64,000 nt of DNA, taken from NCBI GenBank assembly GCA_964600665.1, contig CAZRKC010000006.1:34247-98246 (forward strand). Direction: 5' to 3'. This stretch comes from CAZRKC01 sp964600665 (GTDB lineage Bacteria; Bacillota; SLNR01). Positions 1 to 8,843 of this stretch are shown here, piece by piece; the first letter of the stretch is position 1; each line of letters starts with the position of its first letter. Position numbers and translations under genes: made by a program. The notes below the pieces were generated by a model. The model saw only the letters and a list, made by a program, of their open reading frames with translations. It did not search any database and was not told where the DNA came from.

Positions 1-276
1 GACACCATGATAGGCCGCCTGGATGATGGCGTTCTGCTCGGCGTGCAGCCCCCGGCACAATTCGAACCGTTCCCCGGAGGGAATACCCAGCTGCTGCCGC
101 AAACACCCAACATCGGAACAATGGGCTAAGCCGCTGGGCGGCCCGTTGTAACCGGTGGACAGGATTCGTTTGTCTTTGACGATCACCGCACCCAATTGGC
201 GGCGCAAACAAGTGGAGCGCGTGGCTACCACTCGTGTAACCTGCATAAAATATTCATCCCAGGACGGTCTTGTCAT
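1..276 (-). CDS. comEB: dCMP/cytidine deaminase family protein, 3' end beyond window
   Basis: Partial gene: the first 92 codons are present and the rest lies beyond position 1. The protein matches the ComEB/dCMP deaminase family, which deaminates dCMP to dUMP using zinc. Seen: STGYNGPPSG at about residues 40-49 and the zinc/proton-shuttle motif HAEQNAI at 78-84 (His78, Glu80). The second half of the zinc site (PCxxC) would lie outside the window. The ATG at 276 follows a GGAGGGG ribosome site. It is the last visible gene of the upp-glyA operon, 26 nt after upp, in the position where many Clostridia carry it, just before the ATP synthase genes. The symbol is by family resemblance; a competence role is not implied. 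Confidence 0.85.
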   Translation of the reverse strand, partial: MTRPSWDEYFMQVTRVVATRSTCLRRQLGAVIVKDKRILSTGYNGPPSGLAHCSDVGCLRQQLGIPSGERFELCRGLHAEQNAIIQAAYHGV

Positions 277-302
277 ATGGTCCCCTCCGAAAGTATCAGT
301 TT

Positions 303-935
303 TCATTCAGTGCCAAACAACCGATCACCAGCATCCCCCAGCCCGGGAATAATATATCCGTGGGCGTCCAGATGACTGTCCACCGCCGCCGTATAAATCG
401 GTACATCCGGATGCTTCTCCGACAGCGCCCGCACCCCTTCCGGGGCTGCAATCAGGCACATGAATTTCAATCGCCGGACTCCCTTTGATTTCAAAAAGTC
501 GCAGGCTGCCACTGCTGAACCTCCGGTGGCCAGCATCGGATCAACGACGATAATATCCCGCTCTGCCACATCCGCCGGCAGCTTCCAGTAATATTCCACT
601 GGTTTGAGGGTGTCATGGTCTCGATACATGCCCAGATGGCCGACTTTGGCATTGGGGATCAGCCGTGTCATCCCGCTGACCATTCCCAATCCGGCCCGTA
701 GAATCGGCACGATTCCGATTTTCTTGCCAGATAAGACTTTGCCTTGAGCCACCGCCATGGGTGTTTCCACAGGAACTTCTTCCAACGGGAGATCCCGGGT
801 CACCTCATAGGCAAGCAGGAGGGATACCTCCTCAACCAGCTCCCTGAACTCTTTGGGCCCCGTATTCACATCCCGGATAAAGGTCATTTTGTGCTGGATC
901 AATGGATGCTCGATCCAGTGTAGGTTACTGGCCAT
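303..935 (-). CDS. upp: Uracil phosphoribosyltransferase
   Basis: Converts uracil and PRPP to UMP in pyrimidine salvage; cytosolic. The 210-residue length equals the usual length of Upp. The PRPP-binding signature DPMLATGGS is at residues 132-140, and the C-terminal uracil-binding segment (YIIPGLGDAGDRLFGTE) is complete. The reading frame could start three codons upstream at 944, but that ATG touches the AAAGGGG ribosome site; the ATG at 935 has an 8-nt spacing and gives the family-like N terminus MASNLHWIEHPLIQHK. It sits 20 nt after glyA, the same order as in B. subtilis, so the two are probably cotranscribed. Confidence 0.97.
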   Translation of the reverse strand: MASNLHWIEHPLIQHKMTFIRDVNTGPKEFRELVEEVSLLLAYEVTRDLPLEEVPVETPMAVAQGKVLSGKKIGIVPILRAGLGMVSGMTRLIPNAKVGHLGMYRDHDTLKPVEYYWKLPADVAERDIIVVDPMLATGGSAVAACDFLKSKGVRRLKFMCLIAAPEGVRALSEKHPDVPIYTAAVDSHLDAHGYIIPGLGDAGDRLFGTE

Positions 936-955
936 GGTTGACATCCCCTTTCCAT

Positions 956-2191
956 CTACTGATACAGCGGAAACTTCCCGCTTAATACCTTCACTTGGAC
1001 TGCCACTGCCTTCTTCACCTCTTCGTCCTCAGCATGCAAAAGGATTCGGGTGATCATATCCGCAATCTCCACCATGTCCTTTTCTTTCATGCCCCGGGTG
1101 GTGACTGCAGGGGTACCAATGCGGATCCCGCTGGTGATGGTGGGCTTTTCTGGGTCAAAGGGCACGGCATTCTTGTTCACCGTGATTCCCACTGCATCCA
1201 GTGCCGTCTCCGCCGCTTTGCCGGTGATGCCTTTCCCCCTTAAATCCAGCAGCATCAAATGATTGTCCGTACCACCGGAAACCAGGTGAAACCCATTCTC
1301 CACCAGTCGTCTGGCCATCGCATCGGCATTGAGAATAATTTGTTTCTGATATGTTTTGAACTCAGGGGCCATCGCTTCCTTGAAAGCAACTGCCTTGGCT
1401 GCAATGATATGCATCAACGGGCCACCCTGGGTTCCAGGGAAAATGGCCTTGTCGATGTCTTTGGCCAAGGCTTGGGTGCATAAAATCATACCGCCCCTGG
1501 GCCCTCTCAGCGTTTTGTGAGTTGTAGTCGTTACCACATCGGCATACGGCACGGGATTTGGATGGAGACCGGCAGCAACAAGCCCGGCGATATGGGCCAT
1601 ATCCACCATAAAATAAGCTCCCACTTCTTTAGCCACCTGACCGATCCGTTCAAAATCAATGAACCGGGGATACGCACTGGCACCCGCCACAATCAGCTTA
1701 GGGCGTTCTGCGTGGGCCACCCGGCTCAGTTCATCGTAGTCGAGGGTTTCAGTTTCTTTATCCACACCATAGGACAAAAATTGAAAGTATTTGCCGGATA
1801 TGTTAACCGGGCTGCCATGGGTCAGGTGCCCGCCATGCGCCAACCGCATGCCTAAAACCTTGTCACCGGGTTCCAGAAGGGCAAAATAGACAGCCATGTT
1901 GGCCTGCGCACCGGCATGAGGTTGCACATTGACATGTTCAGCTCCGAAAATGGCTTTTGCCCGCTGGATCGCCAATGTCTCCGCAACATCCACATACTCG
2001 CAGCCACCATAATAGCGCCGTCCCGGATAACCTTCTGCATACTTGTTCGTCAGGACCGAACCTTGCGCTTCCAGGACCGCCCTGCTGACAAAATTCTCTG
2101 AAGCGATCAGCTCGATTTTGTCCCGCTGACGTTGGGTCTCATTTTCAATGGCTTCCGCAATTTCGGGATCCACCTGTTTTAAGATGCTCAT
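956..2191 (-). CDS. glyA: Serine hydroxymethyltransferase
   Basis: PLP enzyme interconverting serine and glycine with transfer of a one-carbon unit to tetrahydrofolate. The 411-residue length is typical. The PLP lysine is in TTTTHKTLRGPRGG (Lys226), and the family block YAEGYPGRRYYGG lies at residues 51-63. An AGG-type ribosome site precedes the ATG. It is placed between rpiB (20 nt upstream) and upp (20 nt downstream), forming the conserved Bacillota salvage/one-carbon operon. Confidence 0.97.
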   Translation of the reverse strand: MSILKQVDPEIAEAIENETQRQRDKIELIASENFVSRAVLEAQGSVLTNKYAEGYPGRRYYGGCEYVDVAETLAIQRAKAIFGAEHVNVQPHAGAQANMAVYFALLEPGDKVLGMRLAHGGHLTHGSPVNISGKYFQFLSYGVDKETETLDYDELSRVAHAERPKLIVAGASAYPRFIDFERIGQVAKEVGAYFMVDMAHIAGLVAAGLHPNPVPYADVVTTTTHKTLRGPRGGMILCTQALAKDIDKAIFPGTQGGPLMHIIAAKAVAFKEAMAPEFKTYQKQIILNADAMARRLVENGFHLVSGGTDNHLMLLDLRGKGITGKAAETALDAVGITVNKNAVPFDPEKPTITSGIRIGTPAVTTRGMKEKDMVEIADMITRILLHAEDEEVKKAVAVQVKVLSGKFPLYQ

Positions 2192-2211
2192 GCCCAGCCG
2201 CCTCCCGCAGT

Positions 2212-2655
2212 TTAGTATTTTTCTTCAATCTCTTTGATCTTCTGAATCCGCCGTGTGTGCCGGCCGCCAATAAACTCAGACAGCAGCCACGTATGGACGA
2301 TTTCCAAAGCTAAACCATGACCGATGACGCGTTCGCCCATGACCAGGACATTGGCATCATTGTGCTCTCGCGACAACCGGCAGGAAAAGAGGTCATGACA
2401 AAGGGCCGCACGGATTCCGTGGACCTTATTGGCCGTGATGCTCATCCCAATACCCGTGCCGCAAATCAGGATTGCCCGGTCGAATTCTCCCGTAGCCACG
2501 CCTTCAGCGGCCTTCAGACCGATGTCTGTGTAATCCACCGCATCTAAGGATACGGCGCCAAAATCAGTGAAGTCCAGTTCCAGGTCCGTTAACAGTTCCT
2601 TCACTTTTTCTTTTAGCGCAAATCCTGCGTGGTCACTTCCGATGGCGATTTTCAT
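2212..2655 (-). CDS. rpiB: Ribose 5-phosphate isomerase B
   Basis: Interconverts ribose 5-phosphate and ribulose 5-phosphate. The protein is 147 residues, as expected for RpiB/LacAB-type isomerases. N-terminal MKIAIGSDHAGFALKE carries the substrate-binding Asp-His, the catalytic cysteine is in ILICGTGIGMS (Cys65), and the downstream SREHNDANVLVMG block carries His98. A GGGGGTG ribosome site precedes the ATG. A 122-nt gap separates it from the upstream phosphatase gene, the largest in this part of the operon; I see no clear terminator there. Confidence 0.95.
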   Translation of the reverse strand: MKIAIGSDHAGFALKEKVKELLTDLELDFTDFGAVSLDAVDYTDIGLKAAEGVATGEFDRAILICGTGIGMSITANKVHGIRAALCHDLFSCRLSREHNDANVLVMGERVIGHGLALEIVHTWLLSEFIGGRHTRRIQKIKEIEEKY

Positions 2656-2777
2656 TTCTTCACCCCCGCTATGATCTAAAAAAAGTATGATGACGCTACC
2701 GGTAACAACAAAAACAGCATGCCCAAAAATCGCGCATTCATTAAATCATATTCTTCTCTGCTTCTTGATTTCCTGCC

Positions 2778-3227
2778 TTACCAGCGCCCTTCTTTCTCAA
2801 TATCGGAAAGCAGTGCATCCAAATCCGCTGTCAATTGCAATGCGCAAGCCCGATAGACATCCAGGGATTGGCCGTAAGGATCCTCCATGTGCAGGATCCT
2901 GATTTTATCGGCTGCATCAGGGACCAGATGAATCACCGCCCCTTGATGATGCTCAGTCATCACCAAAATCAGATCGGCTTTCTGAATCATGTCTGTCGTC
3001 AGCATGCTGGCGATATGCCCGGACAAGTCGATTCCATGTTCATGGAGGACCGTTATGGTATGATCGGCGGCACGGTCTCCATCAAAAGCAGCTGTACCCG
3101 CAGAGCGAATCAGAATGGTATCTGCCTGATCCGGAAACCGTTTCTGAATCAGGGAACGCAACAGTCCCTCAGCCATGGGACTCCGGCAAGTATTTCCCGT
3201 GCATACGATCAGGATCGTGTAACTCAC
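2778..3227 (-). CDS. Low-molecular-weight protein (arginine/tyrosine) phosphatase, YwlE type
   Basis: Cytosolic phosphatase of the LMW-PTP fold. Seen: the P-loop CTGNTCRS (Cys9-X5-Arg15) immediately after the first strand, and the general-acid loop DPYGQ at about residue 116. In B. subtilis the gene in this position, YwlE, is a protein-arginine phosphatase. The Thr after Cys-X-Gly-Asn in the P-loop (GNTCR) is the feature linked to phosphoarginine preference in YwlE, so that specificity is likely but inferred. Start: the frame opens at 3236 with a GTG fused to the ribosome site; the GTG at 3227 is 8 nt after GAGGAG and is preferred, giving 149 residues. It lies 5 nt after tsaC. Confidence 0.9.
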   Translation of the reverse strand: MSYTILIVCTGNTCRSPMAEGLLRSLIQKRFPDQADTILIRSAGTAAFDGDRAADHTITVLHEHGIDLSGHIASMLTTDMIQKADLILVMTEHHQGAVIHLVPDAADKIRILHMEDPYGQSLDVYRACALQLTADLDALLSDIEKEGRW

Positions 3228-3232
3228 AGCAA

Positions 3233-4294
3233 TCACTCCTCGGACCGACCGACCAGGATGACATGAAACCCTGCGGCTTTACGGAGCCGGTTCATCACTG
3301 CCGCCCCCAGTCCGGAGGCGTCGATCCCTTCGGCAATGATCAGGTCAATGTCTTCCAGATCCATCTGTCGCAACAATGTATATATGCGATGGGCAATTTC
3401 AACGGCATCGGACCGCTGACCGATCAACCAGACCGGCCTTCCCGTATAAAACGAAGCATTCTCCACCGTGGCCAAAATTCCCACTCGTTTTCCCGACCTC
3501 ATGGCATCATCGGCGATCTGCAGCACCCGTGCCGGGACCAGCCGATCGTCTCCTTCCACCACCACCATATCGGCTTTGGGAGCATAATGACGGTACTTCA
3601 TACCTGGCGAGCGGGGGGCGGTCATATCCGTGCCATAAACCGCGGGATCCATCTCCACCTGCGGCAGGACCGTCAAGAGTTCTTCCCGGGTGACACCACC
3701 TGGACGCAATATGGTCGGAATTTCCCCGGTCAGATCCAGCACCGTAGATTCCAGACCGATTCCCGTTTCTCCGCCGTCAATGATCAACGGGATCTGCCCG
3801 TCCATATCGTCGATGACATGCGCTGCACAGGTCGGACTCGGTCGACCGGACCGGTTGGCACTAGGTGCTGCTACCGGCAATCCCGCAGTATGGATCAGTG
3901 CCATCGCCACCGGATGTGATGGCATCCGGATGGCAACCGTATCTAAGCCGGCCGTCACCACATCGGGAACGAGGGGGCTTCGGGGAAAAATCAGCGTTAA
4001 CGGGCCCGGCCAGAACGCGGCCATCAATGGCTCTGCCAGTGGGGGCACGGAAGCAACCAGAGGCAGCAAATCGTCCCGGTGAGCAATATGTACAATCAGC
4101 GGGTTGTCCCCGGGTCGCCCTTTAGCAGCGAATATTTTTCTCACCGCCGCCTCCGACAGGGCATTGGCTCCCAGTCCGTATACCGTTTCCGTGGGAAACG
4201 CCACCAGGTCCCCCTGAATCAGATACTTGGCCGCCTCACGGATCCGGTCCATATCGGGTTCCGTGGCATCGACTTTGATTACCATGGTATTCAT
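3233..4294 (-). CDS. tsaC: L-threonylcarbamoyladenylate synthase (Sua5/YwlC type)
   Basis: Makes threonylcarbamoyl-AMP from threonine, bicarbonate and ATP for the t6A37 modification of ANN-decoding tRNAs. The 353-residue length marks the two-domain Sua5 form: a YrdC domain (about residues 12-205, with FPTETVYGLG and KGRPGDNPLIVHI) and a C-terminal Sua5 domain. The ATG overlaps the prmC stop codon by 4 nt (ATGA), so translation is coupled. The gene order prmC-tsaC-phosphatase-rpiB-glyA-upp is the standard Bacillota one. TsaB, D and E partners are not in this window. Confidence 0.95.
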   Translation of the reverse strand: MNTMVIKVDATEPDMDRIREAAKYLIQGDLVAFPTETVYGLGANALSEAAVRKIFAAKGRPGDNPLIVHIAHRDDLLPLVASVPPLAEPLMAAFWPGPLTLIFPRSPLVPDVVTAGLDTVAIRMPSHPVAMALIHTAGLPVAAPSANRSGRPSPTCAAHVIDDMDGQIPLIIDGGETGIGLESTVLDLTGEIPTILRPGGVTREELLTVLPQVEMDPAVYGTDMTAPRSPGMKYRHYAPKADMVVVEGDDRLVPARVLQIADDAMRSGKRVGILATVENASFYTGRPVWLIGQRSDAVEIAHRIYTLLRQMDLEDIDLIIAEGIDASGLGAAVMNRLRKAAGFHVILVGRSEE

Positions 4295-5193
4295 GCATAT
4301 CCCTCATCTTGGAGATGGGACATTGGTTGTTTTCGCCGAGACCACAACACGCGTTCCCACCCCATATAGTCGTGGACCACTTGGGCCGGTTCCAGGATGC
4401 CCGTTTGATCCATCAAGTGCTTCACCGCCACCCCTTGCCCGGCGCCTACTTCCAGGACGATCCAGCCCTGCGGCGCCAGAAACCGGTCCAAACCGTCCAG
4501 TATCCGTCGATAGAAATCCAGACCATCAGCGCCACCGGACAAAGCCGTCAACGGCTCGTAATCTTTGACTTGCTGCTCGAGCATATCCATCTCTTTATCG
4601 GCAATGTATGGAGGATTGGACACAATGCCATCCACCCGACCGTCCATCCCGCTGCAAGTCAGTGCCTCCCACAAATCACCATGGACCGTGGTGATTCGAC
4701 CCTCCAGCTGATATCGATGGATGTTCTTGTGGGCAATGGTCAATGCATCTGCTGAAATGTCCACACCATAGATCTTCGCTCCCGGATGATACCTGGCGAT
4801 ACTGATGGCGATCGCACCACTGCCGATCCCCAGATCCACCAGCTGCAAGACTGGTTGGTCTTTGGCCAGTGATAGTGCCGTTTCAACGACATGCTCCGTC
4901 TCTGGTCGAGGAATCAAGACACCGGGTGCGACATAAAATTCCATCCCCATAAACTCCTGGTGCCCGGTAATATATTGGACTGGCATACAAGTCGCACGTT
5001 GCTGGATCATGTCCAGAAATATCCCTTGGATATCCGAAGCCACAGCATCATCCATGTGCGCATACAACCTCGCCCGCTGGATACCCATAGCATGCATCAG
5101 CAACACTTCACTGTCCCATCGGCTGTCCGCAATGCCGGCTTCTTTTAATTGCTCAGCACCGAGAGCCAGTAATGCTCCCACTGAAGCGGTCAT
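4291..5193 (-). CDS. prmC: Peptide chain release factor N5-glutamine methyltransferase
   Basis: Methylates the glutamine of the GGQ motif of release factors 1 and 2 using S-adenosylmethionine. Seen: N-terminal helical substrate domain, PVQYITG at residues 71-77, IPRPETE (94-100), the SAM-binding loop DLGIGSGAIAI (120-130) and the catalytic NPPY (193-196). The 300-residue length is slightly above the usual 280-290. It begins 1 nt after the prfA stop codon, so enzyme and substrate are cotranslated, as in most bacteria. Confidence 0.97.
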   Translation of the reverse strand: MTASVGALLALGAEQLKEAGIADSRWDSEVLLMHAMGIQRARLYAHMDDAVASDIQGIFLDMIQQRATCMPVQYITGHQEFMGMEFYVAPGVLIPRPETEHVVETALSLAKDQPVLQLVDLGIGSGAIAISIARYHPGAKIYGVDISADALTIAHKNIHRYQLEGRITTVHGDLWEALTCSGMDGRVDGIVSNPPYIADKEMDMLEQQVKDYEPLTALSGGADGLDFYRRILDGLDRFLAPQGWIVLEVGAGQGVAVKHLMDQTGILEPAQVVHDYMGWERVLWSRRKQPMSHLQDEGYA

Positions 5194-5194
5194 C

Positions 5195-6262
5195 TTATTC
5201 CACCTTCTTCAACCGCTCTGCCTGATCGGTGGTTATGAGGGCATCGATGATGTCATCGATATCGCCTTCCAGTACCTGTTCCAATTTATGCAATGTCAGG
5301 CCGATCCGGTGATCCGTAACCCGCCCCTGGGGGTAATTGAAAGTCCGGATCCGCTCGCTACGATCGCCGGTGCCCACTTGGGATTTACGCGCTTCTGCCA
5401 TCTCTGCCCGGTTCTCTCCTTCTGCAATATCCATCAACCGGGCCCGTAATACTCGCATGGCTTTTTCCCGGTTTTTGTGCTGGGATTTTTCATCCTGGCA
5501 AGACACCACCAGCCCTGAAGGAATATGCGTCAGCCGGACAGCCGAGTAGGTGGTATTGACACTTTGCCCTCCGGGGCCGCTGGAACAGAACAAGTCAATG
5601 CGAATATCGTTGGGCTCGATATTGACCTCCACTTCCTCCGCTTCTGGCAAAACAGCCACAGTCACAGTGGACGTATGGATGCGCCCCCCTGATTCTGTCG
5701 TAGGGATCCGCTGCACCCGATGCACACCCATCTCATACTTGAGCCTGCTGTAGGCGGAAGCACCTTCGATGACAAAGACGATTTCCTTAAATCCACCCAA
5801 TTCCGTAGGGTTGGCGCTGAGCACTTCCACACGCCACCCTTGGCGCTCCGCATACCGCGTATACATACGGTACAAAGTCCCGGCAAAGAGTGCTGCCTCA
5901 TCACCGCCGGCTCCGGCCCGGATTTCCATCACCACGTTCTTTTCATCCCGGGGATCTTTCGGTAGCAGCATCACCTTTAACTCTGTTTCCACTTTCAATT
6001 TTTGGCCTTCCAGTTGGGTAAGCTCTTCCTCCAGAAACTCCATCAGATCCTGGTCGATCTCTCCAATCAACATCTCCCGGGCATTCTCCATCTCGTCCAG
6101 AATATGTTTCAGTTCCTGGTATTTTTCCACGATTCCCGTGAGGGAAGAATGAGCTTTGGCAAATTTCTGCCATTCAGACTGACGTCCGATAATAGCCGGA
6201 TCATTCAGTTTGGATTCCAGTTCTTGATGCCGTTCCATAATGGCCTGCAGTTTGTCCAACAT
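5195..6262 (-). CDS. prfA: Peptide chain release factor 1
   Basis: Recognises UAG and UAA and triggers peptide release. Seen: the stop-codon recognition tripeptide PTT (PxT class, residues 187-189) in RIPTTESGGRIHTS and the catalytic GGQ at 231-233. The ATG at 6262 gives the family start MLDKLQAIMERHQELE and 355 residues; in-frame GTG/ATG codons upstream (to 6274) lie in or too near the AAAGGTG ribosome site. Release factor, methylase and tsaC follow without gaps. Confidence 0.97.
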   Translation of the reverse strand: MLDKLQAIMERHQELESKLNDPAIIGRQSEWQKFAKAHSSLTGIVEKYQELKHILDEMENAREMLIGEIDQDLMEFLEEELTQLEGQKLKVETELKVMLLPKDPRDEKNVVMEIRAGAGGDEAALFAGTLYRMYTRYAERQGWRVEVLSANPTELGGFKEIVFVIEGASAYSRLKYEMGVHRVQRIPTTESGGRIHTSTVTVAVLPEAEEVEVNIEPNDIRIDLFCSSGPGGQSVNTTYSAVRLTHIPSGLVVSCQDEKSQHKNREKAMRVLRARLMDIAEGENRAEMAEARKSQVGTGDRSERIRTFNYPQGRVTDHRIGLTLHKLEQVLEGDIDDIIDALITTDQAERLKKVE

Positions 6263-6292
6263 GTGCATACACACCTTTACTTAGGATATTGA

Positions 6293-7171
6293 TCAGACCG
6301 AGGTCTGGGGCGCTTCCATTTTTAAAACACCTTCCAGCGCGCTTACCGCCACCTGGATCTGCTTGTCGTCTGGCTCTTTGGTCGTCAGGCGTTGCAAGAG
6401 CATGCCGGGTGCGCAGAATGCCCGGAGCACAGGAGATTTGCTTTTTCCGGCCAACCGGATGATTTCATAAGATACACCGGCAATAATGGGCAGGAGTACG
6501 ATCCGTGATAAAACCCGCAGCAGGAAATTCTGATATCCGATCCACACAAAAAACAGCATACTCACCATAAATACAATAATGATGAAACTGGTTCCGCATC
6601 GGGGATGTTCCGTAGGCATAGGACGGATGTTGTCCACCGTCAGATCCAGTCCGACTTCATAAGCATGGACCGTCTTGTGCTCAGCACCATGGTAGGCAAA
6701 TATTCGCTGCACATCCTCCAATCTGGAGATCAAAGCCACATATCCGACAAAAAAAGCCATGCGGATGGAAAATTCGATCACATTCAACAGGATATTGTTT
6801 GGTACCAGTGTCCGGAGGAACCGCGTCAGCAAGACCGGGGTAACAATGAACAATAGCGTGGCAATGCAAACAGCGCCCACCACAGTCAAGCTCATCTCCC
6901 TTGCCGTCAACTGTTCGTCTTCTTCACTGGCTTGGTTAGCGGAATACACCAGGGTGCTGATCCCGATGGTGAGTGAATCTGCCAATGCGGCCAATCCCCG
7001 AAACAGCGGCAGCTTAAAAACTGGCCACCGGTCTCCCCAGGAACTTAATGCAGATGTCTGGGTAACAATCGTTCCCTTGGGCGTCCGAACCGCCACCACC
7101 ATGCTGCGCTTGCCCCGCATCATGACTCCCTCAATCACTGCCTGCCCGCCAATCTGGATCGTGCTTGCCAT
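6293..7171 (-). CDS. yqhQ: DUF1385 family membrane protein (YqhQ-like)
   Basis: Polytopic membrane protein of unknown function. The conserved N terminus IQIGGQAVIEGVMMRG and the central YHGAEHKTVHAYE motif identify the DUF1385/YqhQ family; the His/Glu-rich motif suggests metal binding, but no reaction is established. About four or five hydrophobic segments run from about residue 95 to 250. Position just before prfA-prmC is common in Clostridia. A strong terminator (7187-7211) lies directly upstream of its ribosome site, with no room for a promoter between, so expression must come from readthrough or from a promoter inside rpmE. Confidence 0.88.
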   Translation of the reverse strand: MASTIQIGGQAVIEGVMMRGKRSMVVAVRTPKGTIVTQTSALSSWGDRWPVFKLPLFRGLAALADSLTIGISTLVYSANQASEEDEQLTAREMSLTVVGAVCIATLLFIVTPVLLTRFLRTLVPNNILLNVIEFSIRMAFFVGYVALISRLEDVQRIFAYHGAEHKTVHAYEVGLDLTVDNIRPMPTEHPRCGTSFIIIVFMVSMLFFVWIGYQNFLLRVLSRIVLLPIIAGVSYEIIRLAGKSKSPVLRAFCAPGMLLQRLTTKEPDDKQIQVAVSALEGVLKMEAPQTSV

Positions 7172-7186
7172 GGTCGTCCCTCCCTG

Positions 7187-7211
7187 AAAAAAAACAGAGC
7201 CGGTGGCTCTG
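7187..7211 (-). terminator. Rho-independent terminator after rpmE
   Basis: On the minus strand a 7-bp perfect stem (CAGAGCC/GGCTCTG, arms 7205-7211 and 7195-7201) with a 3-nt loop is followed by eight U residues (7187-7194). It starts 1 nt after the rpmE stop codon and ends about 15 nt before the yqhQ start. Confidence 0.9.
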
Positions 7212-7212
7212 C

Positions 7213-7422
7213 TTATTCTTTCGTTTTGATCCCGTATTTCCGATTGAAGCGTTCCACTCGTCCGCCGCTATCCACTACTCTTTGTTTACCTGTATAAAAC
7301 GGATGGCATTTCGAGCATATTTCAACCCGAAGATTCTTCTTGGTGGAACCCGTGCTGAATGTCTCGCCGCATGCGCACACACAGGTGGTTTCCTCATATT
7401 TAGGATGAATGTTCTCTTTCAC
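7213..7422 (-). CDS. rpmE: 50S ribosomal protein L31, zinc-binding form
   Basis: Large-subunit ribosomal protein L31 of the zinc-binding (C+) type: Cys residues in TCVCACGE and CSKCHPFYTGKQ form the Zn site. A GTG start at 7422 with a GAGGTG ribosome site 7 nt upstream gives 69 residues and the family start MKENIHPKYEE; an earlier in-frame GTG at 7437 overlaps that site. It has its own promoter (7476-7504) and its own terminator, so it can be expressed as a single-gene unit inside the larger cluster. L31 in B. subtilis is controlled with zinc supply; no Zur box was recognised here. Confidence 0.97.
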   Translation of the reverse strand: MKENIHPKYEETTCVCACGETFSTGSTKKNLRVEICSKCHPFYTGKQRVVDSGGRVERFNRKYGIKTKE

Positions 7423-7475
7423 TCTGGCACACCTCACTTCTAGTCCATAATCAATGTCCCTCTAATAACCATTTC

Positions 7476-7504
7476 ATTATAGCACAAAGGATTTTTCACC
7501 GCAA
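7476..7504 (-). promoter_or_regulatory. Promoter of rpmE
   Basis: Minus strand: -35 TTGCGG (7499-7504), 17-nt spacer, -10 TATAAT (7476-7481) preceded by TG for an extended -10. It lies between rho and rpmE and is the best sigma-A promoter in the housekeeping block. Confidence 0.8.
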
Positions 7505-7558
7505 CAGGTATTTGTGTTCCATATATTTCCAGTGAATGGCCTTCATCGACCCACACGC

Positions 7559-8821
7559 TTACCCGTTCCCGCTGTTTTTCATGATCCCCAGGATGAATTC
7601 CCGGTTGTTTTTTGCTTTTTTCATCCGTTCCAGGACAAATTCAGTCGCCTCGACTGTACCCAGAGGATATGTGAGCCGGCGAATCGCCCAAACGGCTTCC
7701 ATGGTTTCATCATCCAGCAGCATCTCTTCTTTACGCGTGCCGGACCGCTTGATATCGATGGCCGGGAAAATCCGCTTCTCAGATAACTTTCGATCGAGAT
7801 GCAACTCTAAATTGCCGGTGCCTTTGAACTCTTCATAGATGACATCATCCATGCGGCTTCCGGTTTCAATCAGTGCTGTGGCCAGGATGGTGAGGCTGCC
7901 CCCTTCTTCGATTTTGCGTGCCGCCCCGAAAAAACGTTTTGGTTTATGAAAAGCAGATGGATCGATCCCCCCGGACAGGGTCCGGCCACTGGGTGGAACC
8001 ACCAGGTTGTATGCCCTGGCCAGGCGGGTGATACTGTCCATCAGAATGACCACATCTTTTTTCTGTTCCACCAACCGTTTTGCCCGCTCAATGACCATTT
8101 CGGCGACCTTGATGTGGTTTTCCGGAAGTTCATCAAAAGTGGAACTGACGACTTCTCCTCGTACCGACCGCTCCATATCCGTCACTTCTTCCGGTCGCTC
8201 GTCCACCAAAAGTACCTTGAGGACCACTTCCGGATGGTTTTTGGCAATGCTATTGGCTATATCTTTGAGCAGCATCGTCTTACCTGCTTTAGGCGGTGCC
8301 ACGATCAGACCCCGCTGCCCTTTGCCGATGGGTGCAATCAGGTCCATGACCCGCATGGAAAGGCTGTTGATCTGTGTCGACAGATCCAGTTTCTCGCATG
8401 GATACACCGGTGTCAGGGCATCAAAGTGGATTCGTTCCGCCGCTTCTTCCGGATTACCGCCATTGACCCCTTCGACACGCAACAAGGCAAAATACCGTTC
8501 ACCCTCTTTCGGCGGTCGTACCTGTCCGGAAACCATGTCCCCGGGTCGTAAAGCAAACCGTCGGATCTGCGATGGTGATACATAGATATCCTCTCGACTG
8601 GGGAGATACACAAACGGACGCAAAAATCCAAATCCATCCGGCATGATATCCAGAATACCCTGGGCAAAAAGCAGGCCGTCTTTTTTCGTTTGCGCCTTTA
8701 GGATCTCAAAAATCAATTCCTTTTTGCGGAATGTGTAATATGCCGGGATATCCAATCCCCGGGCGATCTTGTACAGTTCGATCAGCGTCTTTTCTTCCAG
8801 CTCGTAATAGCTCAAATCCAT
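7559..8821 (-). CDS. rho: Transcription termination factor Rho
   Basis: Hexameric RNA-dependent ATPase/translocase that ends untranslated transcripts. Seen: N-terminal Rho helical domain (about residues 1-45), the cold-shock-like RNA domain with DGFGFLR (62-68), and the Walker A motif APPKAGKT (175-182), followed by the ATPase core with VDERPEEVTDM and the Q-loop region. About 420 residues is normal for Bacillota. The exact start is uncertain: GTG at 8824, ATG at 8821 or TTG at 8815 all lie close to an AGGTG ribosome site. It is 22 nt after the transaldolase gene. Confidence 0.97.
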   Translation of the reverse strand: MDLSYYELEEKTLIELYKIARGLDIPAYYTFRKKELIFEILKAQTKKDGLLFAQGILDIMPDGFGFLRPFVYLPSREDIYVSPSQIRRFALRPGDMVSGQVRPPKEGERYFALLRVEGVNGGNPEEAAERIHFDALTPVYPCEKLDLSTQINSLSMRVMDLIAPIGKGQRGLIVAPPKAGKTMLLKDIANSIAKNHPEVVLKVLLVDERPEEVTDMERSVRGEVVSSTFDELPENHIKVAEMVIERAKRLVEQKKDVVILMDSITRLARAYNLVVPPSGRTLSGGIDPSAFHKPKRFFGAARKIEEGGSLTILATALIETGSRMDDVIYEEFKGTGNLELHLDRKLSEKRIFPAIDIKRSGTRKEEMLLDDETMEAVWAIRRLTYPLGTVEATEFVLERMKKAKNNREFILGIMKNSGNG

Positions 8822-8843
8822 CACCTGCTCATTTCATGTTTGA

